Shown in pieces: positions 9,575-19,130 of a stretch of DNA of 64,000 bases. Within the stretch, counting starts at the first letter, position 1; each line of letters begins with the position of its first letter. Below the pieces are notes generated by a model. The model was given only the letters and a program-made list of their open reading frames with translations, did not search any database and had not been told where the DNA came from. A program made the position numbers and the translations under genes. Source of the DNA: Vibrio sp. CDRSL-10 TSBA (GTDB taxonomy: Bacteria > Pseudomonadota > Gammaproteobacteria > Enterobacterales > Vibrionaceae); assembly GCA_039696685.1 (NCBI GenBank), contig CP155565.1, positions 930,001 through 994,000 on the forward strand, given 5' to 3'.

Positions 9575-10529
9575 ATGAGAGATGTTATTTTGAATTTTCT
9601 CGAGGCGACTGAAAGCGCCGCCATTAATTCAGCTAGCTTCGTCGCCAAAGGAAACAAAAATCAACTCGATGCCGTTGCGGTACGATCGTTACGAGATACG
9701 ATTAACATACTTCCCGTATCAGTTAACGTGGTGACCGGTGAAGGCACCATAGACAACGCTCCACTGTTGAGTATGGGCGAAATCCTGGGATACGGTGGCA
9801 GAGCACTAGATATGGCTGTCGACCCTGTAGATGGAACAAGTTTAGCTGCAAACGGACAAGCAAACAGCGTGGTATCACTGTCAATTGCGCCGCAAGGTAG
9901 TCTGCAACCACTACCTGACATGTACATGGAAAAAATGGTCTGCCCGGTCCCCTACTTGCTGGATATGGAATGTTCATTGGAATACAACGTGAGAAATGTT
10001 GCCAATGCACTACATAAACCCACATCAGAACTTCGAGTAGCCGTTTCTCAACAAACCACGGCACGAAACGGCAATTCGTACGCTAAGAGAAATGAACGTC
10101 AAAGTCTATCTCATCAATGATGGAGATATTCTGGCTAGCCTGGATGTGATGCAAAACAAATATGATTTTCTCTATTCGATTGGCGGAGCACCGGAAGGTT
10201 TAATTTCAGCGTGTATCGTCGCAGCCTTAAACGGTGATATGGCGACCCGTCTTGTTTCATCTGCACAGTTTAAACAGACCAGCGAGGAATACAAAAAGTA
10301 CGAAGCCGAATGTTGTAAGAATCTCAATTTGCAGATGGGGGAAATTCTACCTCTCTCCCGCTTAGTTAAGGCAAAAGATATATTCACCATTCTGACATGT
10401 TTGACCGACTGTGGTGACGCGACTGGTCCAGAGATAAATGAGAGCCGGATTAGTGTAAACAGCATTATCGTAGAAGGTAAACACTCATGTGTGACTTATA
10501 TGGCCAAAACCAAATTTAACGTTAACTAG
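9575..10529 (+). CDS. glpX: GlpX-type class II fructose-1,6-bisphosphatase (frame shifted once)
   Basis: Corrected length is 317 residues. Conserved GlpX features: LEATESAAINSASF at the N-terminus, VVTGEGTIDNAP, the metal-binding DPVDGTSLAANG, and SIGGAPEGLISACIVAALNG. The frame breaks at TTT 10044-10046 in GTTTC; correction gives RVAVLNKPRHETAIRTLREM, the expected segment. AAGGA lies 6 bases before ATG 9575. As last gene of the operon it would pull triose phosphates toward fructose 6-phosphate, or act on another bisphosphate such as sedoheptulose 1,7-bisphosphate. A terminator follows. Confidence 0.85.
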
Positions 10530-10563
10530 CACCTAAGGCGAAATCCATTCATTTTGCATCACA

Positions 10564-10604
10564 AAAATAGGATAAGCATCTCTGCGGATATTTATCCTAT
10601 TTTA
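10564..10604 (+). terminator. Terminator of the acid-sugar operon
   Basis: AAAATAGGATAA (10564-10575) and TTATCCTATTTT (10592-10603) form a perfect 12-bp stem ending in T residues, 35 bp after the glpX stop codon. Confidence 0.85.
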
Positions 10605-10673
10605 CTCAGATAAATCTAAACCAACCCACCTCTGCTAAGCTTATGTAAGAGATAAAGTTGGGTAGCAGGAACA

Positions 10674-11432
10674 ATGAACGCGCTGGAAAAACTGCCATTA
10701 CATCGCTGTATCAGCGTCAATACCTCGGGGCGGGATCTGTTTATCGGGGATGTGCACGGTGACTTCACTTTGCTGATCCATGCACTGAAAATGGTTCATT
10801 TTGACAAGTACCACGACCGGGTGTTTTCAGTCGGCGATCTGACAGACCGGGGCAATGACTCCTGGCAGTGTTTGACCCTCGCAAGAGAGAAATGGTTTTA
10901 TCCGGTATTGGGTAACCATGAAAGCTTCATTGTGCAGCGCTACGATGAATCGCCCGACCGGCACAGTAACTGGCTGCTCAATGGCGGCGATTGGTGGCTA
11001 CAACTCAACCCGGCGCAGCAAAACCTTGCGCGTGAAATCATAGCCAGCCAATACAGCCTGACGCTCAGTGTCACTGTGGGCAATAAGTTGATCGGTGTTT
11101 TGCATGCCGAGTACCCGTATTTCAGTTGGCCACCGCAGGCTGAGTTTATCGATGAGGAATTGCGCCACCGAATGCTGTGGGGAAGAGACGATATTCTGAG
11201 AAGCAGCGCGCAGTTAATTGATAACGTGGATTTTGTGGTGTGCGGACACACCCCTATCGATTGTCCTAAGATCAGGAAAAACAAACTGTTTATCGATACA
11301 GGAGCCGGCTACGAACCCAATAATTTTATTCCTGATCCTCGGCTGAGCGTCTGTGAGTTCCATCCGGACGCCATTGAAATACGTTCCTTTAACTTACACG
11401 ATGAGAAACGCACGGAAATCGAGTTGTTCTAG
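10674..11432 (+). CDS. PrpA/PrpB-like serine/threonine protein phosphatase
   Basis: A 252-residue metallophosphoesterase of the lambda/PrpB branch. All metal-binding blocks are present in order: GDVHGD (25-30), GDLTDRG (54-60), GNHE (80-83), a later His in LHAEYPYFSW and GHTPID. This set binds two Mn/Fe ions and hydrolyses phosphoester bonds; relatives dephosphorylate Ser/Thr/Tyr-phosphorylated proteins in the cytoplasm. There is no signal peptide. It is monocistronic, between the operon terminator and a convergent AraC remnant. Confidence 0.85.
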   Translation: MNALEKLPLHRCISVNTSGRDLFIGDVHGDFTLLIHALKMVHFDKYHDRVFSVGDLTDRGNDSWQCLTLAREKWFYPVLGNHESFIVQRYDESPDRHSNWLLNGGDWWLQLNPAQQNLAREIIASQYSLTLSVTVGNKLIGVLHAEYPYFSWPPQAEFIDEELRHRMLWGRDDILRSSAQLIDNVDFVVCGHTPIDCPKIRKNKLFIDTGAGYEPNNFIPDPRLSVCEFHPDAIEIRSFNLHDEKRTEIELF

Positions 11433-11460
11433 CACGCAGACTGCAAAGCTTAGTCATGCA

Positions 11461-11982
11461 TTAAGGCTTATTCTGTCTGTGTTCGGAAGCTGAATGTCCA
11501 AACACCCGACTAAATGCGCTGCTAAACGCACTTTCTGAGCCATAGCCCAAATCAAAGCCGATGTGCTTGATCGACTGGTTACTGGTTCGTAATGCTTTAC
11601 TGGCTAACCGCATACGCCACTGTGTCAGGTATTTCAGCGGCGTGGTGCCGGTTACGTCACTAAAACGCCTGACAAAACCGGCCCGTGACATCCCCGCCAA
11701 CTCGGCTAATTCAGTCAGTTGCCAGTGTTTCTGCGGGTTTGAATGCAGGGCGCTTAATACCCGCATGATGCGATGATCGCGACCGGCGTTCATCCACCCC
11801 TGACTGGCATTACCCGGCTGATGACTCCATTTACGCAGCGTTTCTACCATCAAAATATGCATCAGGTGATCGGTAATCGATTCACTGCCTGGCTGAGGAT
11901 ATAATTTTTCACTTTGCAGATACTTCATCAGGAAGTTGAGATTGGCGGTCTCTTCGGCCTGAGTGGAAAAATGCTTACTCAC
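11461..11982 (-). pseudogene. AraC-family regulator, N-terminally truncated
   Basis: About 170 residues remain of a cupin-type AraC regulator that is normally about 300. The C-terminal double HTH is intact (WQLTELAELAGMSRAGFVRR and GFDLGYGSESAFSSAFSRVF), as is the helical end of the effector domain (MHILMVETLRKW). The N-terminal cupin half (about 130 residues) is missing: at about 11965-11982 the sequence switches into an MFS gene on the opposite strand that has itself lost its 5' end. A GTG near 11982 could in principle start a short HTH-only protein, but no ribosome-binding site is seen. Confidence 0.7.
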
Positions 11983-13206
11983 TGGTGTTTGCCGCTTTGC
12001 TTCTCTCTTCCGGCGCTCTGACCGGCCGCTTTGGCGCCAAAAATGTATTTATTTTCGGCGTGTCGGTATTTATCTGCGCCTCTGTCGCCTGTGCTTTTGC
12101 ACCTTCAATCACCATGCTGATCGCCATGCGTGCCATCCAGGGCATTGGTGCCGCTTTTCTGGTTCCCGGCTCACTGACCATTTTGCGCATCTATAACGAT
12201 GACGAACGAATTCGTTCCGGAGCGATAGCCACCTGGGCCGCTGCCGGTGCAATGGCTCTGGTCGCCGGTCCTGTCGTTGGCGGTTGGTTAGTGGAACATT
12301 TTGGTTGGAAAAGTATCTTTCTGATTAACTTTCCGCTCGGACTTGTGTGTATTCTGGTAATCGCGCTGCTGGCCGCGGCAAAACCACGCCAGGCGCAGCG
12401 TATCAATGTTCCCAGCCAGTTCTTTCTGGCTCTGACACTGGCGTTATTCACCTTTCTGATGACAGAAGCCGGGCGTTACGGCTGGACCAGCACAATTTCA
12501 CTAAGCGTATTGGTCGCAACCATTTTTGCGTTTGTTGTATTTCAACGTCTGGAGCAACGCAGTGCACAACGGGTGATTGATTGTGAAATAAGCACGAACC
12601 CAGTAATAAAATCGGCAGTTTCTGGTCGGATTTTTATGTAACCTGGTTTTTTACGGTGCCGTATTTATTTTCAGTCTCTTTTTCCAGAGCCAACTCCACT
12701 TGTCCGCGCTTGAAACCGGCATCGCCTTCATTCCAATGATGGCGTGTACAGCGCTGATCAATTTCAGTTCCAAATGGTTTGGTGAATGGTTTTCAATCCG
12801 CACTCTCTCGCTATTCGGCAGTCTGGTCTCTGTAGTGGGCTTTGCCAGTTTGCTGTTTATCACGGATTCCTGGGGCCCGGCACAGTTGTTTGTGCCGATG
12901 ATGCTACTGGGCGGAGGCACGTCATTTGCCATGCCAATTATGACGAATCTGATTTTGTCTGAATCCAGCAGCCGTGCTGCCGGTTCTGCCTCAGCCCTGT
13001 TTAACTGTGCCAGACAGATGGGCGGAGTCACCGGAGTCGCGGTGTTTGGTTTCATTCTCACCTATCAGGGAGAGAATACCTGGTTCGACGGGCTGAGAAT
13101 GGTTGCACTATGTGCGGCTGTCCTGGCAGTAATTTGGGTATACATCGGCTTTACAAGACTACCTAAGAGACGCTTGAGTGAGAAAACGCCGACAATCAAA
13201 GTCTAA
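11967..13206 (+). pseudogene. DHA2-type MFS drug exporter, 5' truncated and frame shifted
   Basis: Starting from the fragment NAYSLVFAALLLSSGALTGR this matches transmembrane helix 2 onward of DHA2 (EmrB/QacA) exporters; GSLTILRIYNDDERIRSGA and GPVVGGWLVEHFGWKSIFLI are typical. Helix 1 with promoter and start codon (about 50 residues) is absent: the sequence upstream is the truncated araC gene on the other strand. A frameshift at TTT 12619-12621 in GTTTC is repaired by one base, giving AVLVGFLCNLVFYGAVFIF. The divergent araC/exporter arrangement suggests the regulator once controlled the pump. Given the missing start it is probably not expressed as a working transporter. Confidence 0.72.
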
Positions 13207-13696
13207 TCAAGCTAGAGCAGAGGTAGCATTGCCTATTCACTCGGCATAACCGAATGTGCCACTTAAACCTCATATTTCCACCATAGATAAACCCAGAGTA
13301 ACTTACCTTTTCTAGTACTTTACTCACCAATTGCGCCAAGCAGTTGGTGAGTAAAGTGACTCTTTTGTCTGTTTACCCAAAAAATAGTATGTCATTAATC
13401 TCACTTACCCTTAAGCAAATACAATTACATATCATTTATATTCTCACCTTTATCAGATTGTGCATAGAGATATAAAAACTAAATTAGCTTTGACTTATTA
13501 AAACCCATGTCAATTATATGTCTTTATTTCGACAAATTACTGACGCTCACTGATAAAAATAAGCAAGATTAAATTAACTCACATCTTAAAGTGCAAAAAA
13601 TATACAAACATAATTTTCCTCTTGCATATTATTGAATTTAGTGATTAATAGTATATACAAAGGGAAGTTTATGTGACTTGTTTAAGTTGATTGCAT
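13207..13696. other. AT-rich intergenic region, no gene seen
   Basis: About 490 bp between the MFS remnant and the CSS-EAL gene. It holds the 14-bp inverted repeat at 13317-13357 and otherwise AT-rich sequence with no convincing coding frame, presumably including the promoter of the EAL gene near its right end. Confidence 0.6.
13317..13357. terminator. Long perfect inverted repeat, probable terminator
   Basis: ACTTTACTCACCAA (13317-13330) and TTGGTGAGTAAAGT (13344-13357): a perfect 14-bp stem with a 13-nt loop, followed by TCTTTTGTCTG. It is unusually long for a terminator with a weak T-run; it could also be a protein-binding dyad. Confidence 0.5.
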
Positions 13697-15266
13697 ATGG
13701 TGAAGTGCTTTTATAAATGTTCGGTTTTTTTGATTATCACACTCATTACAGTCTTAGTCGTTGATTATATTACTTATCATATTCAGAAAGACGAACAACT
13801 GAGATTTAATCAACTTGCCTATGAAGAAGCGGTGCAAGTCACCGAGCAAATTATCGCGGTACTGAATACAGCGCAGACCCTGCCGCAACCTCAATGCACC
13901 CAAGAAACCTTAGATTCTCTAAGAGTACTTACTCACCACAACAGCAAAATTTATGATCTTGGCATCATCGATGGTGATACGGTGCTGTGCTCCGCTAACT
14001 GGGGCAGACTGGGTCCGGTTAAAATAGCTTCCAAGGATGAAACATCATTTCTTGGCTACGATTTTTACTCAAACGTCATTAACCTGTTTCCAACCGATCA
14101 AGCCTATAATCTGGTGCAAAAAGGGCGTTTTTTCTCTGTCGAACAATCCGCCCCCTACGCGTCTTTGATCAGGCAGCAACCTCATTTCTGGTTTCAAATA
14201 AGAAACTATTGATAGCCAGCACGTGTTTTATCGTTATCAACCAAGCACGCCCAAGAAACTACTCTTTCCGCCATTAGCGATACATACCAAGTTATGTCAT
14301 GATGATTACAATTTTTGTGTCTATATTGATAATTACACGGCAGGGTTAGCACATTATCCTGCTGGAATATTTTTTGTATTATTAGTCATCTCTGGGTTAT
14401 TTGGCCTCATTGCCACTTATGCATGGTTCAGTTATTTCCACAAACGAAACTCAATCGAAAGCCGATTTCGTAACGCACTGAAAGATAAAAGCTTAACTTT
14501 GGAGTATCAGCCCGTCATCGCGGTGAATGACCAACACATTATTGGCGTTGAAAGCTTAGTACGCTGGCATGACAGCAAGTTTGGCCGTGTATCTCCTGAA
14601 GTATTTATTACCATCGCTGAAAAACTGCATCTTTATCCGGAATTATCTTATTTTATCGCTGAGCGCGCGGTTACAGATATAGCGCCGATATTACAAAAGT
14701 ATCCGACCTTTGCATTGGGCATTAATATTGATACTTATGAAATCCAGGATCAGCAATATCTGTCGCACCTGTTTGCTCTGGTGCAACACCACAATATTAA
14801 TCCGGATCAGATCAAAATCGAAATCACCGAGCGCATTTCTCTGCCACTCACTGAATTGTCGGATTTTTCCCAACGGGCAAAATCGTTCGGTTTTAACGTG
14901 GTACTGGATGATTTCGGCACCGGTGTCGCCAACCTGGTGTGGCTGACCGAGCTGGATTTTGACTTTATCAAAGTAGACCGGATTTTTGTCAATGCGTTGA
15001 ACTATGACGTGAAACGCAAGATGGTTGGGCCGATCATGGATCTGCTCACCAGTTTAAACCGACCGGTGGTATTTGAAGGGGTTGAAACCGAGCGCGAACA
15101 CGACATCATCAAGCAAAACTGCCATTGGGGCTATATTCAGGGCTGGTACTTTTACCGTTCGATGCCGAAAGCCGAACTGGAGCAATTACTGGCTGAGCAA
15201 GCGTTAACGCCCGGAATACACAATGGCCCGCAGACACCAAATCTGGCGCAACTCAAAGCGATTTAA
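13697..15266 (+). CDS. CSS-motif/EAL cyclic-di-GMP phosphodiesterase (frame shifted once)
   Basis: Corrected length is 522 residues. A first membrane helix (about 5-25) precedes a periplasmic CSS domain with LPQPQCTQETLDSL and the LCSANWG motif; a second helix (GIFFVLLVISGLFGLIATYA) leads to a cytoplasmic EAL domain. Catalytic and metal motifs are present: ESLVRW (ESL variant of EAL), NID, ITER, DDFGTG, KVDR, EGVETE, QGWYF. In this family the redox state of periplasmic cysteines controls c-di-GMP hydrolysis and so motility and biofilm. The frame breaks at AAA 14203-14205 in GAAAC; correction gives FQIRTIDSQHVFYRYQ. Start is uncertain (TTG 13691, ATG 13697 or GTG 13700). Confidence 0.82.
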
Positions 15267-15369
15267 TAACCGACGATTTTTCGCTCACTTTGAGTAATCT
15301 AACTTTACCACCATACCAGAGTGCTCTTGGCTATGCTTAAAACAACACAAAAAAGCAACCGAGGCAGTG

Positions 15370-15957
15370 ATGAAAAAGCCATTACAAGTGGTGGTAACCG
15401 GAGGCCCAGGCGGCGGTAAAACCACCGCATTGGATCTGTTTCGCCGCGAACTGGGGGAGCAAATTGTGGTGGTCCCTGAAGCGGCAACATTACTCTTCTC
15501 GGGCGGCGTAACCCGCTGTGATAACGAGCAGGCGATAAAAATGGTGCAGAAAACCATTTTTCAGCTGCAGAGAAACCTGGAAGATATTCATAAGCTGCAG
15601 TACCCAGACCGTTTATTAGTCTGTGACCGTGGCTCTCTCGATGGCCTCGCCTATTGGCCCAATTCGGAAAGTGACTTTTTCAAACAGGTCAACTCCAGCT
15701 TCGATAAAGAGATCGCCCGCTACGACGCCGTGATCTTTTTTGAGTCAGCCGCGGCCTCCGGCAAAGACATCAGCAGCAACAATCCAACCCGTAATGAATC
15801 TTTGGCTCAGGCGGCCAAGCTGGATAAAAAGTTACAGCGTATCTGGTCACGCCATCCGCATTTTTATTTTGTCGGCAGCTCCGAATCCTTTGTCCGAAAA
15901 ATCATGTTCGGCATTATGACGCTGGAGAATGTGATTAATCGCTACCCGGCACCTTAA
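15370..15957 (+). CDS. AAA_28-type P-loop NTPase/kinase
   Basis: A 195-residue protein. Start set at ATG 15370, with GAGG at 15361-15364. Walker A is VVVTGGPGGGKTT (residues 8-20) and the Walker B-like segment is RLLVCDRGSLDG. This matches the AAA_28 family (NadR kinase-like P-loop proteins of unknown substrate). No membrane segment. It lies between the EAL gene and a deaminase with no obvious operon partner. Function beyond nucleotide binding cannot be assigned. Confidence 0.65.
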   Translation: MKKPLQVVVTGGPGGGKTTALDLFRRELGEQIVVVPEAATLLFSGGVTRCDNEQAIKMVQKTIFQLQRNLEDIHKLQYPDRLLVCDRGSLDGLAYWPNSESDFFKQVNSSFDKEIARYDAVIFFESAAASGKDISSNNPTRNESLAQAAKLDKKLQRIWSRHPHFYFVGSSESFVRKIMFGIMTLENVINRYPAP

Positions 15958-16049
15958 TCGGCTTCAATTGGATTTGTGCCAACGCATTTAGAACGATATT
16001 CTATGTAGTTCGTTATCTTCACTTTCCTTCATAACTGCGGAACATCATT

Positions 16050-16535
16050 ATGTGTCAAACGCTGCCAACCGATATCGATCAATACTTTCAGCTCGCCTGC
16101 GATACCACCATCGAAGGTTTGAGAAAAGGCACCGGCGGCCCCTTTGGCGCCACATTAGTACGCAATGGCGAAGTCATTTGTGCGGTCGGCAACACAGTAT
16201 TGGAACAGACCGATATTTCCGGCCATGCCGAAATGGTCGCAGTACGACTGGGGTGTAAAAAACTCGATACCCTGGATTTGTCAGATTGTGTGATGTACGC
16301 CACCTGTGAGCCGTGCCCGATGTGTGTCGCGGTGATGATGTGGGCTGGCATCAAAACCTGTTATTACGCGTCGTCACACCATGATGCAGCCGCGCATGGC
16401 TTTTCCGACCAACACCTGCGTGATTACCTTGATGGCTCTGACAAATCGGCTTTCAACATGATTCATGTCTCTCAGGGAAGAGACGACTGCCAGGCCATCT
16501 GGGACGAGTTCACCCGGCTGAGTGCTGAGCAATAA
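16050..16535 (+). CDS. Cytidine/guanine deaminase-family enzyme
   Basis: A 161-residue zinc deaminase. GHAEM (His ligand and catalytic Glu) and CEPCPMCVAVMMWAGI (PCxxC zinc ligands) define the CDA fold; GGPFGATLVRNGEVI near the N-terminus is typical of guanine deaminases and TadA-like nucleobase deaminases. Guanine deamination to xanthine is the likeliest single guess, but other nucleobases cannot be excluded. It appears monocistronic and converges on the AMMECR1 gene. Confidence 0.75.
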   Translation: MCQTLPTDIDQYFQLACDTTIEGLRKGTGGPFGATLVRNGEVICAVGNTVLEQTDISGHAEMVAVRLGCKKLDTLDLSDCVMYATCEPCPMCVAVMMWAGIKTCYYASSHHDAAAHGFSDQHLRDYLDGSDKSAFNMIHVSQGRDDCQAIWDEFTRLSAEQ

Positions 16536-16554
16536 AGTTTTAACACAAGCGAAT

Positions 16555-17145
16555 TTATACCGAGCCCGCGTTGTCACTGATAACCGTGGTCGAAAATAAA
16601 TGGATGTCGATGTCTTTGCTCCAGTAGCCCGGCGGCCAGCCACCTTTGGCTTTCAACGCGGCCACAAACTGGTCCGGCTCGGGCAAGGCTTGCCATACCG
16701 AGGGCAGGAAAACGGCGCGATGTCGCTCATCTTCAAGCAATAAGCCATCGATATCTGGTCTGAGTCGCTGCAACAATTCAGCCTCACCCTGATTTTCGAC
16801 GGGAGTTAAAGCAGACAACACCGAAATCTCAACACTTAATCCGGCCTTGTCTTGCGCTGTCAGCGGCGCAAAACGCGCGTCTTTAAATCCACTGGCGTAA
16901 GCATTGTGACAGACGTTTTTCCATAACGCTTCATCGGCTGACAACGAACCAATACAGCCGCGCAGTTGCCCGTTGTGATGCAGAGTAACGAAGCTGGCGG
17001 CAGGTTGGCGCAGGGTTTCACTGCGTGGCGCATTCGGCAGCTGAAAGCCCTGACCTGCGAGAGCCTGTTCCAGTACCTGCCACACAAAATCTAGCAGTGC
17101 CCGGCGCTCGTCATCGCTGAGCTTAATACAAGACAAAACTGGCAT
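16555..17145 (-). CDS. AMMECR1-domain protein (AmmeMemoRadiSam system protein A)
   Basis: A 196-residue protein with the diagnostic LRGCIGSLSADEALWKNV of the AMMECR1 fold and a C-terminal GWPPGYWSKDI. Start set at the ATG giving MPVLSCIKLS, overlapping the 3' end of the MEMO gene by 23 bp, which implies translational coupling. AMMECR1, MEMO and a particular radical SAM protein co-occur in many bacteria and archaea; their joint reaction is not established, to my knowledge. All three are adjacent here. Confidence 0.85.
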   Translation of the reverse strand: MPVLSCIKLSDDERRALLDFVWQVLEQALAGQGFQLPNAPRSETLRQPAASFVTLHHNGQLRGCIGSLSADEALWKNVCHNAYASGFKDARFAPLTAQDKAGLSVEISVLSALTPVENQGEAELLQRLRPDIDGLLLEDERHRAVFLPSVWQALPEPDQFVAALKAKGGWPPGYWSKDIDIHLFSTTVISDNAGSV

Positions 17146-17939
17146 AGCCCACCACTTCCTCATCGGCCTTCACTGGGCGATGCTTGCGTTTTGCCATCAC
17201 CTCGCCTGAATTGGTCTGAGCCAGACACTCAATGTGCCAGGCCTGATCTCGGGCCAATTCCATTAAGCCGTTAATGGCATAGCAGCCGCAAGCCTGGTGA
17301 GAATGAATGTCCGTGCTCAGGGCAGACACCCGCGCAACAGTGTCAGTGTCAATACGCTGCGCCTCCTGATAAGGGTGATAATGACTCAGATCGCTGCTCA
17401 CCACGATCAACGTCTGGCCTCCTGACGATGATAACGTCAGTATCTGTTTGAGCTTAGACGGCTCACTCGGGCCGACTACCAGCGGCAGGACAGTAAAGTT
17501 GGCAAGGCAATGCTGCAAAAACGGCAGTTGCACTTCCAGCGCATGTTCCCAATGATGAGCGCGCTCAGATTGAATCACCAGTTGCCGCTGCAGCAACATC
17601 TCAACACCTGCCTTATCAATCTTTACCTCACCTAAAGGCGTGATAAACACATCACTGTCAGGAAACTGCCGAGCCCTGTAAGGCGACATGATGACTGGGG
17701 CCGAGCAACACAACATGAGTAATCACCGAACGAAACGGTGCCAGACACTGATACGCCTTTGCGGCCACCTCACCGGAATAAAAGTAGCCGGCGTGAGGAA
17801 CAATCAGCGCTTTAGGCTGGTTGTATTCACGATGTACAGAGGCAGAGCCATGGCCCAGATAGAGCGTCATTTGACGCTTCAGTTCATTCGGGGTGCCCGG
17901 ATAAAACTTTCCGGTCACGGCGGCTTCACGATACTTCAT
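17123..17939 (-). CDS. MEMO-family protein (AmmeMemoRadiSam system protein B, frame shifted once)
   Basis: Corrected length is 271 residues. MKYREAAVTGKFYPGTPNEL, VPHAGYFYSG, LLGPSHHVALQG, FITPLGEV and VSSDLSHYHPY are the conserved MEMO blocks; their histidines form a metal-binding pocket related to extradiol dioxygenases. The frame breaks at AAA 17663-17665 (GAAAC on the + strand); correction gives GSAVPDSDVFITP. Start is ATG 17939, favoured over an upstream GTG by homology. It overlaps the AMMECR1 gene downstream and is divergent from the radical SAM gene across 64 bp, so one promoter region may serve the trio. Confidence 0.85.
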
Positions 17940-18003
17940 TAGCTTTGTGCCCACATCCCATCAACTATACTTTCAGTGTAGGTCATGACACAGCAGGTTT
18001 ACT

Positions 18004-19090
18004 ATGCAAGGCTCTCCACCCGACTATTTCCCGACCCGTTACTGGCATAAACTGGCCGATGGCCGGGTATGCTGCGATGTCTGCCCGCGCAAATGTACCC
18101 TTCGTGAAGGCAAACGCGGCGCCTGCTTTGTGCGCATGCATCACCAGGGCGAGATCGTTCTGACCAGTTATGGCCGCTCATCCGGATTCTGTATTGATCC
18201 GATCGAAAAGAAGCCGCTCAACCATTTTTATCCCGGCTCCAGCGTGCTGAGTTTTGGGACCGCCGGTTGTAACCTCAGCTGTCAGTTTTGTCAGAACTGG
18301 GATATCAGCAAGTCGCGCCAGTTTGATACTCTGTGTGATACCGCGATGCCTGAGGAGCTGGCGCAAACCGCGCTCAAATACGGCTGCAAAAGTCTGGCGT
18401 TTACTTACAACGATCCGGTGGTGTTTATGGAGTACGCCATGGATACTGCACTCGCCGCGCACGAAACTCGGGCTGAAAAGTGTGGCAGTCAGTGCCGGAT
18501 ATATCTGTGACCAACCAAGAGAGGTGTTCTATCGCTGTATGGACGCCGCTAATATTGATTTAAAAGGCTTCAGTGAACATTTCTACCACAAGATCTGCCA
18601 TGGCCACCTGCAACCGGTGCTTGATACGCTGCTCTATCTGAAACAAGAAACGGATGTGTGGCTGGAAATCACCACCTTGCTGATCCCGGATGAAAACGAC
18701 AGCGATCAGGAGCTGCATGCGATGTGTCAGTGGATTGCCGACCATCTCGGCCCGGATGTTCCCTTGCATTTCAGCGCCTTTCATCCTGACTTTAAAATGC
18801 GCGATAAGCCAAGAACACCGCTCGATACTTTGCTGCGCGCCCGCGCTATCGCCCTTGCTCACGGCCTGCACTTTGTCTATTGCGGCAACGTGCATGATCC
18901 GGCCTCGGATGCCACCTATTGCCCGGCTTGCCATCAACGGGTGATTGAACGTGACTGGTATCAGCTTGGTGATTATGCCCTGGACGACACCGGGCACTGC
19001 CTTCATTGCGGATATTCGCTGCCCGGCCGTTTTGCCGGGCCACGCGAAAATTTCGGACCGCGCCGCATCCCGGTCGCGATCCATCGTTAG
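18004..19090 (+). CDS. AmmeMemoRadiSam system radical SAM enzyme (frame shifted once)
   Basis: Corrected length is 361 residues. The N-terminal Cys motif CCDVCPRKCTLREGKRG is followed by the radical SAM cluster motif CNLSCQFCQNW (CX3CX2C, binds 4Fe-4S and S-adenosylmethionine). A C-terminal rubredoxin-like Cys cluster (YCPACHQRV and HCLHCGYSLPG) is present. This architecture matches the pyruvate-formate-lyase-activating-like member of the AmmeMemoRadiSam trio. The frame breaks at AAA 18464-18466 in GAAAC; correction gives ALAAHELGLKSVAVSAGYI. The substrate is unknown. Divergent from the MEMO gene. Confidence 0.87.
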
Positions 19091-19130
19091 CGTGGTATAA
19101 CCCGAAAGCGTGGCATAACCCGATCCGCCG

